Numbered from the stretch's first letter, positions 23,558 through 36,469 are shown. The stretch is 64,000 bases of DNA from Pyrus communis (GCF_963583255.1 NC_084815.1:5441724-5505723), one strand, 5' to 3'. Numbers and translations: made by a program. The notes: a model not told the origin generated them from the sequence alone.

Positions 23558-23879
23558 TGTTGTAAAACTGACGATGTGGGCAATGAAATAAATAAATAAG
23601 ATACAAAATTTACGAGGTTCCTCTACAGTTAGTGTGACTCGAGTACGTCCTCAAGGCATCAATGGTGCTTTCATTATAATCTGGAATAATAAGATTACAA
23701 AGATAACTCTTTCTATTATCTCCTCTCTTCTTCCTCTACCAGCCGTATGTCTCTGTATATTTGCTCTCCTTCTCATCCATTTTATAGACAAGGCTTTAGA
23801 CAAAATTGTGGTGGGATGAACAGTGGATTGGTAGTAGGATAGGTGGCCATCCACAATGAATGGCCTGTGAATTACAACA
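23558..23879 (-). repeat. LTR (5' LTR of the LARD-like element)
   Basis: 322 bp, TGTTGTAAAACTGACG ... GAATTACAACA on the plus strand, followed by the target duplication TTTTA. It contains the same CCTCTACCAGCCGTATGTCT block as the left LTR. Confidence 0.9.
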
Positions 23880-24424
23880 TTTTAGAGTTTTTAAACTTAA
23901 AACTCACTTATTTCTTTTTTCTCTCCTCCCCTCTCCTCTTTTCTCTCTCCTTTTCTCTATCTCCTCCAGTTCTCTCTCTTCTTTCTCTCACCTCCGATCC
24001 TCTCTTTCTTTCTTTCCTCCTCTTTCTCCCTCTCCTCCGACCCCCTCTTTGGATCTTTTTGTTCAATTTAAGTTCCCAGTTTTAAAACAATTTTAAATCT
24101 CATACCAAACAAGTTTTTGAGTCTTAAAGAAAATTATTTTCAAAAGCTCTTAAGAAATGTGTTAAGAAATGATGAAAGCTTTGATCCATTATTAACATTT
24201 GGTAGCTGAACTGATTCATTTTCAGCACATGCTCGTTATATCATCATTGTGTCATTGTTATGACCGATATGTCGTCAATTTGATTTCAATTATTTCGACA
24301 ATTGAAACCATACGGACGAAATCGAAACCAAAGTAAACCTACAAAACCAAGATTGTTGTTTCCACTACACCAAAAATGGGAAAGTACGTTCGGGAGAAAG
24401 ACGTCAAATAACAAAAGAGCTACG
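23880..24424. other. Intergenic spacer with a CT-rich tract
   Basis: A pyrimidine-rich tract (TTTCTCTCTCC repeats, 23910-24055) and AT-rich DNA separate the LTR element from the 3' end of the NRPA1-like pseudogene. No gene seen. Confidence 0.6.
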
Positions 24425-26587
24425 CTAAACCTCTATCTTCTGCACCAAATCAAAACATCCAGTACCCACCTTGACTGGCAATCCAAGACAGATCCTAGCG
24501 GACGGGGTTTCCAAGTCATCCGTCTGTCCATGGTATGCTACTTCCACAATGAACTTAGAAGCCGTCCCAAAAGACATTTTATTAAACGGAGATATCGACT
24601 CTGCGATGCCTCCAAACTATTCATTGGACGATAACCACCCGTATGAGTCATGTAGACTCAGCTATGAGCGTAAGGTGCCTAATGTTGACAGATATCCCGT
24701 AAGACTTGAAAACATTCACAATTTCTCTGATGATAGTTTCCCTGGCGGCTTCTACTCCGTAAGTGTTCAGCATAGCATGTATGTTATTGGAATATAAATA
24801 CCTGACATCAAGAACATCTTGCAATTTCCAAAATGTACGGAAATCCACTCCAGTGGTCTGCAGAGCTGCCATCTCCTTTTTTTTCCTTGGATGAATAGCT
24901 TTGTTCATTCTCAGGATCCTTTCCATATAAGAGGACTTGATTTTTGTCACAAGTAATTTGTTTGCAGTCAGCAACATTGCCAGATCTTTGCGTACAAACC
25001 TTCTGGGCTGTCTGCTGAGCAATCTACATAACATAATTCAAACGGCTTTCAACACGGCTGAAAGAGAATGTATAACAATAAAATAAATAGGGACTCCGAA
25101 CACCACATCAAATCGTAATTTTACTCATAAGTTGACGCAATTTTGGAGGAGCTATTTTAAAATTTCTATAACTTATGACAATGTTTAAGTAGATGGAAGA
25201 ATCCAACGTTAGGTAATGGCAATAAGTGGTGACGGCTGCGTGTGTTATGTAGGCAAGTTTTCTAATGAAATTAAGAGGAAGAGTAAAACTGAACATACCT
25301 GAGCCAGCAAAATACGAGGTTCATCCGTAAATTTAAAATGGACCTCAAAGTGGAACCCGTTTGCTGACACAAATATTGACATGTCAGTCTGTTTTCTTAC
25401 TAACCGTGCTCTGACCTTCTTTTTAATTGTGGCTCCTGATTTGTTCATCTCCTTTGACTTGGGCTTATGCAGGTCCCCAGCTTCTTCTAAAGGACTTTCA
25501 GACTTTTCATCGACAGCATCTACAACCCCAAGTGCATCATCCTTACCATTTTCAACATCATTCTCCTCATCATTTTCAACTTCATCTCTATCTGTCAGAT
25601 CCCCATCTCTCACCTCATCTTCACATCCATCTTCGTAGTCCATCTCATCAAAAGCTTGCAGCTTTCGCTTCTGTGCATCCAGACCAAAATCCTCAGCCCC
25701 TTCACCATCATCTGCACCATCATTGTTGTCGTCTTCTTCCTGATGTTGATGTCTGCTTTTAGAAATATTTTCATCCGTCTCATTTGATCCCTTTTGTGGT
25801 GTATCAGTGACATTTTTTTATACCACTAATTTTAGAAAGCAAGAGCACATGACTTTGTATAGCATCTTCCATTACCCTAACAAACATAACCTCCAGGATT
25901 TCCTCCCAATCTTCTGATATATCTTGAACGATGTTTTGAAGATGTTCAGGTATGTGGAGTTTCATTTTAAGTTTATAAATACGGCAAGTTTCAAGACCCT
26001 GAAGGACATATGGCAACAAAGTAACTTCCATACTCCATTAAGTCTGCCACAGTGATCTTCTTCAGCTTATCAGCTAGATGCTGAGTTTCCTCCCTGCATA
26101 TAACAATACAGTGGTTCAAAGTCCATAAATACAACACATGGTCGCCGTACTGTCTATAAACGTTTCCAAGTGACAAAAAACAAGAGGACATGTAAATCAT
26201 TAAAGTTCAACAATTGGATAACACAATCACAGCAGGGTTCAGCAACAATAAACACTGAGAAATTCAAATACATAAGCTCTTCTAATGAGAACAAATCCCA
26301 TCAATAAACACCATTTTCTGGCACCTCCTTAATCATAGGCAATCCTTTTCCCCGCAAGGTCAACTACCTTCTTTTATTTTTCTCCCAGAAACCCTCTTCC
26401 AATAATCCTTTGTCTATAAAATAAGGGTTAATTTTGACTTTGTCGAGTGCAAGCAACTTTTATAGAACAAAGGATGAGATGCACATTTTAATATTCAACT
26501 GAAGCAAAATAAAGTAGGTTCATATATGAGTATAACTACGTATCACCAACAATAGCTTTGTGATAAAAGTTGCATTGGAGTTGAGAG

Positions 26588-27284
26588 CAGTGTTCTAAAA
26601 GTCCCTTCCTAGGGCCTCCTAGGCGCTAGGTGCCTAGCCACAGCCGCAATTAATCCTTAGACATTTAAAATATAAGAAAAGGGCACCTAGACTCGCCTAG
26701 GATCCCACCTAAACCCACTTAGGCGTCCGCCTAGGCCGCAGGATAGGAGGGCCTAGGTGGGTCTAGGCGGGTTGGGTGGTTGTGACTTTTTTGCTAATTT
26801 TTTTTTATTTAAGAAAATGGCTTAGGGTCACAATTCTCACTTAGACAAAAAATAGATAACTTCCAATTTGCATTTCATGATTTCGATAAATTGTAAGAGA
26901 CATGTTAGATACTTGGGTGAACACTCATTATATGTTTGTTCCCATATCTCAATATGTTCTAGTAGTTTATAATTTACATATCATTCTATTTTGCAATTTA
27001 TGTTTTGTAATACAATGATGTATTTTCTTAGGTAGACACTTATCTATATGATACATAATAAATTTATGAGAATTGTTATTGGCACTCCAAAAATCTCATT
27101 TTGCGCTCTAAACTTTCTATAATTAGAAAGAAAAATACACTTGTGAGGACTGTAGAATGATATTTTTGGAGTGCTAATAACAATAACAACTGCCTAGCCA
27201 TCATCCGCCTAGACCCGCCTAGTACCCGAGGCGCTAAGCCCCTACCCGCTGTTTGACTAGCACCAAGTGCCTTTTAGAACCTTG
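26588..27284 (+). mobile_element. Non-autonomous hAT element, copy 2, in a pseudogene intron
   Basis: The ends are CAGTGTTCTAAAAG and, on the other strand, CAAGGTTCTAAAAGG. The flanking duplication is GTTGAGAG (26580-26587) versus GTTGAGAT (27285-27292), 7 of 8 bases identical. CCTAGGCG-type words cluster at both ends (26615-26780, 27190-27245), as in copy 1 at 9080-10092, but the 697-bp interior differs. It lies between exon blocks 27516-27656 and 25299-26093 of the NRPA1-like pseudogene. Confidence 0.87.
27073..27184. mobile_element. Short MITE, copy 2, nested in hAT copy 2
   Basis: The ends TTGTTATTGGCACTCC and GGAGTGCTAATAACAA are inverted repeats, with the internal AAACTTTCTATAATTAGA shared with the copy at 15126-15234. 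It is nested within the hAT element, itself within a pseudogene intron. Confidence 0.72.
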
Positions 27285-30200
27285 GTTGAGATAGAATGAA
27301 GCCTTCCCATAACCTACCCTCACTTTAACCATGAATAAGAGCTTTCAGTAAAAACAAGTTTTTACATAGTTTGTGGCAATCCCCTTGAAATTTATAAGAA
27401 TCAATCTGTAATGTTGGAAAAGTTTACTTCAAGATCAATGACACTATAAAAAAAAATTAATTTAAAAATTAAATAAAAAACAAAAGTCGTTCATCAGAAC
27501 GAATTAAGGACTCACTTTGATCTCCCTTTTTGCAATGGACATGTCATAACCGGAGTCTTAATCTCATTTGCAGCAGTCATCAAAATCTCTTGAAGATGAG
27601 GGATTCCAAGGGTCACATTCATTTCACCTCTTCCGGCAAGATGGAAAGTATTCAGTCTGAAAACAATAAGCAAAAGATAATTATCAACATTAATAAAAGA
27701 AACATAACTAGACTCATTTCATTGTACAATAAAAGAAACATAGATACAGACTTTTTTTTCTTTTTCTTTTTTTTTTTTTTTTTGAAAAATGGATTATTGC
27801 TCAGAAAATAGGATTAAAGAGGAAGTGATTGCCACATCAATGAGACAAAAAACAAAGTAGAAAGGAAAATCTAGCTAATGCTAAAAGCGGCTCCTACCAT
27901 TAGATTCCAAACAGCATTGTTTTAAGCAAAATGTGAACTCAGGGGTAAAGTGACCCAAAGTGACTTTTAGGGGTGTCACCACAACTTTCAGGGTCAAATA
28001 GTTATTAAGCCTATGTAACATTCACTCTAGATACAGAACGTAAACAAGTACTATGTAGGCATTGGAGTAATTAACCCTTAACCAATGAGCAGAATTCAAA
28101 ATGACATGAAACTTACGTCATCTGAGTTGAAGGTTCTCCTACTGACTGAGCAGCAAGAACACCAACTGGTTCTCCAGGTTGAGCAAGACTACAGAGCTAT
28201 TTGTGCTCCATTAACTTCAAGAAATCCGCTTGGCTGAATAAGTTATGACTTTCCTCCTTCAAGGACAAATCATGCACGAACTTCTCTGCTTTATCTTTGA
28301 GAGCTGAAGGCTGCTCTGCAATGTAAGGATCAAATTTATTGATTTGACGATGGAATTTGTTCTGGAACATTTCTTTATTCTGAGAAAAAAAAAGTCAATA
28401 GATAGCAAATAAATAATTAAAAAACGGTTTGTACAGAAGCAAATGCATAATTGAATTTACGGATTTATAAAAATGAAAACAAATTCTGCCAGGGAGTCAA
28501 ATTTTTTAAGGAAGTTTGTCAAATGGACATCAACACCATCTTCTCCATAATGAAATTGAACAATGGAACCATCAGCATCACAGACAGTATGGTCATAACA
28601 AACTTTTTAGGCACTCAAGATTTGTTATTTGGCACCTTTGCAGGTACCCACTGCGAGATGTTTTGACAGCTTGTATCGACCAACCTAGCAGTATAAAGAT
28701 CGTAGTTAAAAAAAGGGGAAAGAAAAACAATCATTCAAATGTGAACTAAGCATACAGTACACCTGAGTTCTATTTGATTGGCCAGGTAAACAAAGGGAAA
28801 AAAATTGCTCTCCACCGAATAACTTAATGTACTCCTAAACCTCAAGCAGGAGGAGGTTAAGACCTACCTATGTTTCTAGAGATGCTATCTCATCCTACCT
28901 GATGTACTGCACATAAGTGCGCAGAAACACCCCATGTAAGCATAAGTCAAAGTGATCCTATTATGGAGGATGACCTAATTCAACGATACACGTGAACGAG
29001 GTCTGGTTTGTAAGAGAAAGTTATAAACAAAAAATTGCAATAATGGGTTTGAATTTCTCCGGACTGGACAGTCTGGACTACAAACAATTTGATACTAAGA
29101 TTCTCAAAATAATTATTGACCTTTCTTTTGAAAAAAAAAAAAAAAAAAAAAAATCCAATTATACATGCACGAAGTGGCTGAAGGAAAAGTTTGAAAACAG
29201 AGAATCAATAATCGCTTCCTTCTTTTCTCCCACTTCCCCAAGGGAAAAAGAGACCGAGTTATCAGTCATAACCCAATAAATTACAATCTGTTTGCTTGAT
29301 CTCAACTATGACCAAAAACCAGAGTTTAAACCTTTTCATTCAGCAGCACTATGATATTTCAGGCAAGACAACTGCGTGTCAGGTACAATTGTAGTGTCAT
29401 AAAGCTTTTAACTTCCATTAACAAAGAAATAGCATCTTATATTTTTGTGTGACAAAAGTAAAAGGGAAATGAACAGAAAGGATGATCATTTCTCCAAAAG
29501 ATAACCTAGATAAGGGTTGAGAAAAGAGATCTAAATTACCCTTCACGACCAGCCATGCAATGGAAATAATACTCCTAAGTGTGAAGACCAGTAAGAAAAC
29601 GATCAATAATAAAGCCACCAAATCGAGATGACCAATCCCATGGGTCAAAGCACGGTAATGTCTTTCCATAAACCATTTGAGGCACCTGTTTGCCCTCTAA
29701 CTCTTGCTGACCCAAATACGAAGTTATTTGTTGGAGATTGGCCTAATCAAAAAGGTAAAAAACATTAAATACATACGTGCAAAATTTCTTTGTAAAGTTT
29801 CTTGAATAATTCTACCAAACAGATAACAACAAGTAGCTTACAGATAAGTACACGTTAGGTAGCTCCGTTTGAACATAACTACTCTACTGTGTTGCTCTGA
29901 TATGCTTTACATGATATGATGCGACAGGGAACTACAATTATCCACAAACTAAGATATGAGTATCGCAGGGCTCAAAACAATAGAATAATCTATAAATATA
30001 TATTTATGTTACATATAGAATATAAAATATATAACACAGAGAATATATTTTTTCCTTTTTCCTTTTCTCTTAACAAAGAAAAAAAGTTTAAAAAATTCTT
30101 TGAAAGCACCCTGAGCTGAACCCTTTTTCATAAAAATCTTAAGAATCGACGTTGCATCCAGAGGTCATTCCAAAAAGTCAATGAGATGCGCATTTGTAGT

Positions 30201-33200
30201 GTCCAATGCATACCCATGAGAATTATCGGCTTATCAATATTGAGTACATCAGACCTTTCTTTATTCATGCTTCATAGATATCATATATATATCTAGCATA
30301 TACTAACATTACTTTGCACATGATGATGAAAATAAAATATTAAATAATTGATGAAATTGATAATAATAACCTAACAAATCATGATCAGGATATACACATG
30401 ATTAAAAGGAAACGAGGAAAAAAATTACTCATAACTAATGCATATATGTAAATAATACACATAAGCTACAAATGATTATCCACCTTATCATGTAATAACT
30501 ATTTCTTAACAGGAAGCATATCTTGTAAGGAGGGAGAAAACATTTAAATTTTTTGTGGGAAAAGCAATTTAAAGTTCAATATGTCATCCTTCAAAGATAT
30601 ATTACGATATTGATTACCTATGACATTGAATACATCCCTTGCATTTTCATACTAGTAACTTGAAAAATCATTAAGGTACGTTTATCCAATAAATGTCGTA
30701 ATACATTTCTGTTATGTCACCTATACATATCTGATTATAATAATGCCAAAAACATAACTTACTCTTAGTATTCTGATACTGCACTATCATGCTGCACATA
30801 ACTCATAACAAGAATAAAGTACAAAGCTAGCACTAGAAACTTACCACACTACCTTTAGCCCCAGATGTAGTCATAAGATAGATACAATTCTTAACTGATG
30901 GTTTTGATAACCCTTTCAAAAATAATTGTTTGAAGACGTCAGAGTTGGAGGTCTTGTTATTAAGCTGACTAATCATTCTCATATCCAAGGCTGCCAAGGC
31001 AGATTCTCCATTACTCCGTATAAATTTTTCAATGTTCATTTGCAGTGCCACAAGATCTGCAAATTTCATCAAGACATCAAGCATTCTTTAAAACAAATGA
31101 ACTGAGAAAAGTGGGGGAAAACACAAGGTGTGACAACTTAAGAAAGAAAGACTGATCAGAAATTATAGATCTTCATTTCAACAAAGTTTTTCTTCAGATT
31201 GAAATGCTCTGTCTGAACAGACTATAGATTGATATTGAATGGCATTTTAAATTATTTGAATTGAAGCTACCCTAGTAACTATTAGTACCATTTTTCATAA
31301 GAAAATTCAGATTAAATACTCTGATCTCCCATGTTTTAAGTTTTAACTGAAGCTGAAAGTGAAGATACTATATACATTAGGTACAACAATAACATATGCA
31401 TCTGCAGTTTGGGTATGGGCTTAGTCTTGACTATGGGGCTATAGAGATGGGTAAGCTGGCGCAGTTTGGCTGATTCTGTTGCCAAACAATGAGATGGCTT
31501 GGACTTGGGTGTAAAAGAATTCAACTCATACAGCTTTACTTCCAGCCTATTCCCAAATAAAAGCTACTTGCTTAGGCTCGTGGACAGATTTACGTTCAAT
31601 AATCCCAGGGGCTTTCACTTCGACACGTCTTCGCTCATGATCTCCGGGAGAAATGTATGGTTCCCTGGTGCTTCGTGGGATGGACGTTCGCAGTCCCCTC
31701 CCTCTAATCTAACCCTTAATTAACAAGAACTTTGTTGCCACTAGTGGCCAAGAAAAATTCTACCATCCTACCTCAAAACATTAGGACATCTTAAGAACTC
31801 CAGAAATGGTTGTTATTTTTAGGAGAGACAAATTCTATCCATGCTTGAGATTAACAAGACCGTTAAAGGTAAATTGGATTAGAAAAGTGATGAACTTGGA
31901 GGAATGAAAAATATCAGAAAATTCTGTGAAGTCACAGAATGGAAGCATTTGTCAAGTAAGCCTATATCTCTCATTTTGTACAATGACCTCACAATCATCA
32001 ACCTATATATGTTTTGGACATAAAAATGTTCGCTATGTAGCTTTTCAGAACAATGGCATACCTTTTTCATTATCATCTTCGACCTCGATGAAATCACGGA
32101 AAACTTTTCACCAATCTCTTCACAACTTTCCAGTTGTTCCTTCATTTTGGTGTCTTTGCTCAGCATTACCAGAAGATCATCAACCCTGCATGTGAACCCA
32201 TGCATCTGAACCAACCAACCAATAGAAATCTAAATTAAGGCTAAACAGGAAATATAATTAACAACATAACAGCAAAACAAATATTGAACCCAACTAACCT
32301 GCAAATAAACAGTAAATAAATGACTCAATACAGAAAGCAATATTCCTGCAGCATTTGAACCATAGAGCTCCTGCACTGTATGGACCAAACCATGAGCACC
32401 AAACTGCGCCTTGTCAATCACGCCGCACACCAAATTGTTTTTATAAATTAATAAACTGTTCTCATCTGCAACCCCAGTGTCCTTTGATTTATCGGTATCT
32501 ACTATTTTGCCTGGTTTCTTCTCCTTCTGTGATCCACATTCACCAGCTTGTTTTTCTTCGCTTGGTTTCTTCTTCAAGATTACAGTTAAAAAAACCACGA
32601 GGGATTTTTGCATCCCTTTCTACAGTAACTGGCGGAGAACCCCTAGTAATATGATTTAGCAAGGCAGTGATGACCTGGAAAGAAGAGAGATTGAGTTTAA
32701 AATTCAAAGTCCAGGAACATCACAATAGTACTATTAACATTCAATAAATGAAAGAAAAGGAGAAGACAGGTATACATTTAATAATCCACGGACATAACAA
32801 AACGTTATGCGTTAAAAAAACAGAAATTCAACCAGATTTCAGTGGAAATCACATTTTGACTCTTCTACTACAAATTTGCTGAGTAAATTTAAAATAACGT
32901 GTTTTCCCGTCCAAAGATGCTCTGGTTTCCAAATAGCAGGAAGAAGGGGCTGCATTGTGCCTTCAATGTTACACATCAAATCTTTTTGATCTGGTTTGCC
33001 AGACATAGCATCTGACTGACAGGTTGAAACACACAAACTATAAAGAAGCTGATTAAATTCCTCCCAGCGCAAAAAGGTATCTTTCTTTGTAAGGAGGACA
33101 GCACTTATGACATGGTCCTGAAATTTTCAAAAGAATAAACCATAAGTAAATATTTAAAGAAGCATTGGTGTTATTGATCAAGATATAACAAGTAAAGAAC

Positions 33201-34788
33201 ATAAAAATTATTGAAGTTTCATATCAATTACCACAATAATTTTTCAATACCTGAATCAAGGCTCTGATTGGATCACCGCTGGTAGGCTTTACATATTGGT
33301 TATTTGCATTTACAATATTGTAAGCTTCCGCTCGAGAAATTTCATCTTGTGGAAAATGAACATTCATTTCGTCACCATCAAAATCAGCATTGTACATACT
33401 GAAACCACAACATTAAATCAAATTTGCCATATGAAAGCCAAAATCAAACTTCAGGGAGCGAATATGTAAACAACTATTAAGATTTATATGGATTCATGTG
33501 TTTGAAATATCAACCTGCAATTTGCATAGTGCATGCGAATTGTTTTATCCCCCTTCAATACACAAACTACATGCGCCATTATACTGGGTTTGTGAAGTGT
33601 AGGCTGCAATATGAAACATAACTCAACTAAGCACTCAACCACAAAACCAATGATTAATCAAATTATAATCCAGAATTTACATTAGAAAAACAATATTTTT
33701 TAGAAGAAAAGAAAAGTTAACCTAATAAACTTTTGATGTAAAAGTTAACAACTATACCACATCATTTATTATGTTTAATCTATGAATACAAACAAATATT
33801 TGAATCTATATAACTATTCTCCTTGCTTGCGTTGTGCAATTGCAGAATTCATCTTTCAAACATGTACAATAATATTATTATCTAATATAATACCATAATT
33901 TTTTATTTAATGCCAACTAGAATCTCATTATTGCAATATAAAGCCTACCACTGGTCCACCATATACGTTTAGCTTTAGTGGAGGAAGACAAACATTTATA
34001 CATACGGCCCCATATGTGACCACTTATTGAAAATGAACAAACATTCAACTATTTGATAATGCTCTTTTGGACCAATACAAAACTTCTTTCCTTTATATGT
34101 AAAAGGAAGACAAACAAAGTACGCAATTTATTCACTAATATGGTAGCACCATACCAACTACTTCATACCATCATGGTCATAATCAGCCTGGATATAAAAC
34201 TCCTCGTCACGATATATGCATAGGACATTATACATACGAAATTCAATGAAGCAATACCTGTCAATTGACAAGCACAACGTCCCCATCCTGCAAGTGACGA
34301 AAAACAACTTTGTTTTCATAGCTACTATCAGAGCCTTTTCCATGTTGTGTAGCAACTCCTTTTGAAGAAGGTAATTTTCTTGCCATTGAAATGCATTCGC
34401 TACGGTTTTGTCTCAACATCTTCACAGAGGACTTATCAACATACTGTGTAGCTCCAGGATGGATGTCCGGACCATTGACAATAGCATTCCTCAACTTGCC
34501 AACATTCCATGGTGTAACTCTCTGCAGTAATTTCGACATTAATTTAAGAAAAAGCATTGATGCTCAGCTGAAGCCACAAAGCCAAAGTCAACCTTACCTC
34601 ACGATATGTTAATCTCGTTGCAAAATACAGAGGAATTCCAATCTCATCAACAGCCAAATAGGGATCTGGGGATATGACAGACCGACAAGCATAATTAACC
34701 CTTTTGCCCATCATTTTCTGCCGGAACAGGCCTTCCTTCTTCTCAAGCAACTGACATATTCCAGGATCTGCATCTCTTTGACCTTTAC

Positions 34789-35623
34789 CTAAATTTAAGT
34801 TGAAAAGGTCACTACTTAACTGCTACAGACGGAATAATTTGAAACATTATGCACTAGTTAATCCAGTGTAACAAAAGCATTTTCTATCATCTTGTAAAAC
34901 CAAGTTGTCATTTTCAATTGTCCAGCATAACTTAATGGTGGGTCCCAATTCCGTTGGTACTAATACCAAAAGGCAAAGTTAGTGAGAGAATACATGGGAT
35001 TTGCAGCCCTCACCAGTCTTTTGGCTTTTGATAATTTCCGGCTGCATTGGAGAGATTTGCATGGATCATTTCTCAGCCTTGACTAATCGGTTAACTATTT
35101 GGGTTGGTGGTTGTCTTATGTTTCAGAAGTAATCTAATAAGGACTGGACTCATTAGATAGGATATCAACAGTAAGACACACCATGTCAAGCCATTCATAA
35201 AAGATATATTGACTGATACATGAGCTCTTAAGTCTTTGCTCATTTTTATAGGGAACAACTATTAAAGAAAATGAAATAGAACAGCACAATGGACAAGTAC
35301 TCCAGGGGTTCCATGAACAAGGTTAACCTACTTAAAACAACAATCCTACTCACTATCAACCTCAACAACAACCTCATAACTACCACCATAACCCAGCTTG
35401 ACCACTAATTTCCCCACAGATTATTGAATTCCTGACCTGCATTCTCAAAAATCAAGAACAAAGGGTATCAAAGGTGTGAAAATCAGGGGTCACGCATAGC
35501 CTTGTTGAGCCATGTGAATCGCACACTTGACCCTTAGCATCCATATATGATATCATCTTGGTATGATTGAAATTATCATTCCAGTAGCATTAAAATGCCA
35601 TGAATTTCTCTAGTTCTTTCCCA

Positions 35624-35687
<64 letters not shown>

Positions 35688-35912
35688 TCTCCTTCTCGTT
35701 TTTCTTTTGCCTTCCTTTTACTCTTTCCTCACACTATTTCTATTTGTTCCTCATGAATGGGGAATTGAATCATTTGTCATTGAACTTTTCACACTTCAAG
35801 AATTAAGCTTTCCCATTATACTCAACGCAGAAACACCACGACCCACTGAATCAAAATTCGAATGTAATACGTTTACACACGTATTTGAGAGAGAGAGAGA
35901 GAGAGAGAGTAC
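34789..35912. other. Intron-like or deletion-junction spacer upstream of the NRPA1 fragment
   Basis: Normally about 1.5 kb of coding sequence for the clamp and zinc-binding N-terminal half would precede exon block 34598-34788. Here 1.1 kb of DNA carries no recognisable polymerase sequence. It contains a long (CT)n run at 35625-35684. The spacer is consistent with a deletion that fused intron sequences. Confidence 0.5.
35625..35684. repeat. (CT)n microsatellite
   Basis: About 30 uninterrupted CT units. A shorter (GA)n run follows at 35887-35909. Confidence 0.95.
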
Positions 35913-36000
35913 CTCTGAGTAAGCCATGGCAACTGCGGCGAACTGTGAAGGAATAAGAAGGCCGGCGGCAAAGGAAGAAGAGAAGAGAGGAACGTTTGAT
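35913..36000 (-). pseudogene. Candidate 5' UTR and first mini-exon of the NRPA1-like copy
   Basis: On the minus strand a CT-rich leader precedes GCCATGGCTTACTCAGAG, which is followed directly by a GT donor (GTACTCTCTC). This would encode only MAYSE before an intron. The leader, the good Kozak-like ATG context and the position upstream of the NRPA1 blocks suggest the retained promoter-proximal exon, but five residues cannot prove homology. Confidence 0.35.
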
Positions 36001-36224
36001 TTGAGAGAGAGAGTGGGTTTAAAGATCTACCATTAAAATTAAATAAAATTAAATTTGACATTTGATTTTTTTTTTTAAAGAACTTCGCAGCTGAAAAACA
36101 TTCTGATGACCAATCAGCTGGATACATATTTAAATTGTAAGTAAAAAATTAACAATTTAGACACATGTTCAACTGTGATTGGTCATCAATAAGGGCTGCT
36201 GCTAATTTTTCAACAGCCAAATCC

Positions 36225-36370
36225 CGTTCTTTTTTTTTTTTTTTGCCTAAACAATATTTTGTATATTAAGAGAATCAGTGGACTTAGCTTTAGTTAGCAA
36301 TAATGGGGTTTAAATTTACTTTTGACGAGAATCAAACATAAAACCTCTCACTCACAAGTAAAGGATAAAT
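36225..36370 (-). mobile_element. SINE, minus strand, diverged copy
   Basis: On the plus strand a poly-T run (36229-36244) is followed by TTAGCAATAATGGGGTTTAAA and TCTCACTCACAAGTAAAGGA, matching the SINE at 10706-10870. The 5' part with the A-box is diverged or missing. Confidence 0.6.
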
Positions 36371-36469
36371 AATTTTTTGGTTGGAAAGATTTTTTTATCT
36401 AAAATATGCACAGCGACATCTCCACCTAAGACATCTATGGGGAAGATGCTCTTTGTGATTTTTTTTTGG

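Larger units (their letters stand above)
16112..23879 (-). mobile_element. Complete non-autonomous LTR retrotransposon (LARD-like), minus orientation
   Basis: LTRs at 16112-16455 and 23558-23879 share the TGTTGTAAAA...TTACA(ACA) structure, and the element is flanked by a perfect 5-bp duplication TTTTA on both sides. On the minus strand the tract CCAAGGGGGAG touches the left LTR (polypurine tract) and ATTATCAGCACGAGAAGC follows the right LTR (primer-binding-site position), so transcription runs right to left. I find no gag, protease, RT, RNase H or integrase motifs in the 7.1-kb interior, but there are long ORFs at 16565-17695 (minus) and 17828-18441 (plus). A further LTR is nested at about 20718-22352. 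Mobilisation must depend on another element. A Copia partner is likely but unproven. Confidence 0.85.
24425..34788 (-). pseudogene. NRPA1: Decayed RNA polymerase I largest subunit (NRPA1) copy lacking the N-terminal half
   Basis: Fourteen exon-like blocks can be read: 34598-34788, 34258-34521, 33515-33603, 33251-33398, 32899-33117, 32299-32674, 32062-32205, 30845-31056, 29540-29742, ~28495-28684, 28117-28379, 27516-27656, 25299-26093 and 24425-25023. They encode, in order, [20 protein letters not shown], the catalytic Mg-binding loop [10 protein letters not shown] (intact), the GEPVGVLAAQSVGEPSTQMT bridge/trigger region, an acidic linker, and the ALQTTGVDFRTFWKLQDVLD C-terminal region ending at TAG (24425-24427). 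The functional protein makes pre-rRNA in the nucleolus. Disablements: TGA 34261-34263 inside VNRQ, TAG 29575-29577, TAG 28197-28199, and frameshifts in blocks 6, 7, 10, 13 and 14. The first ~500 codons are absent. Some exons (e.g. 27516-27656) remain open. Confidence 0.93.

Noticed and set aside
25381..25762. Ser/Pro- and His-rich frames on the plus strand
   Set aside because: They are the complement of the acidic linker exon of the NRPA1-like pseudogene (25299-26093, minus).
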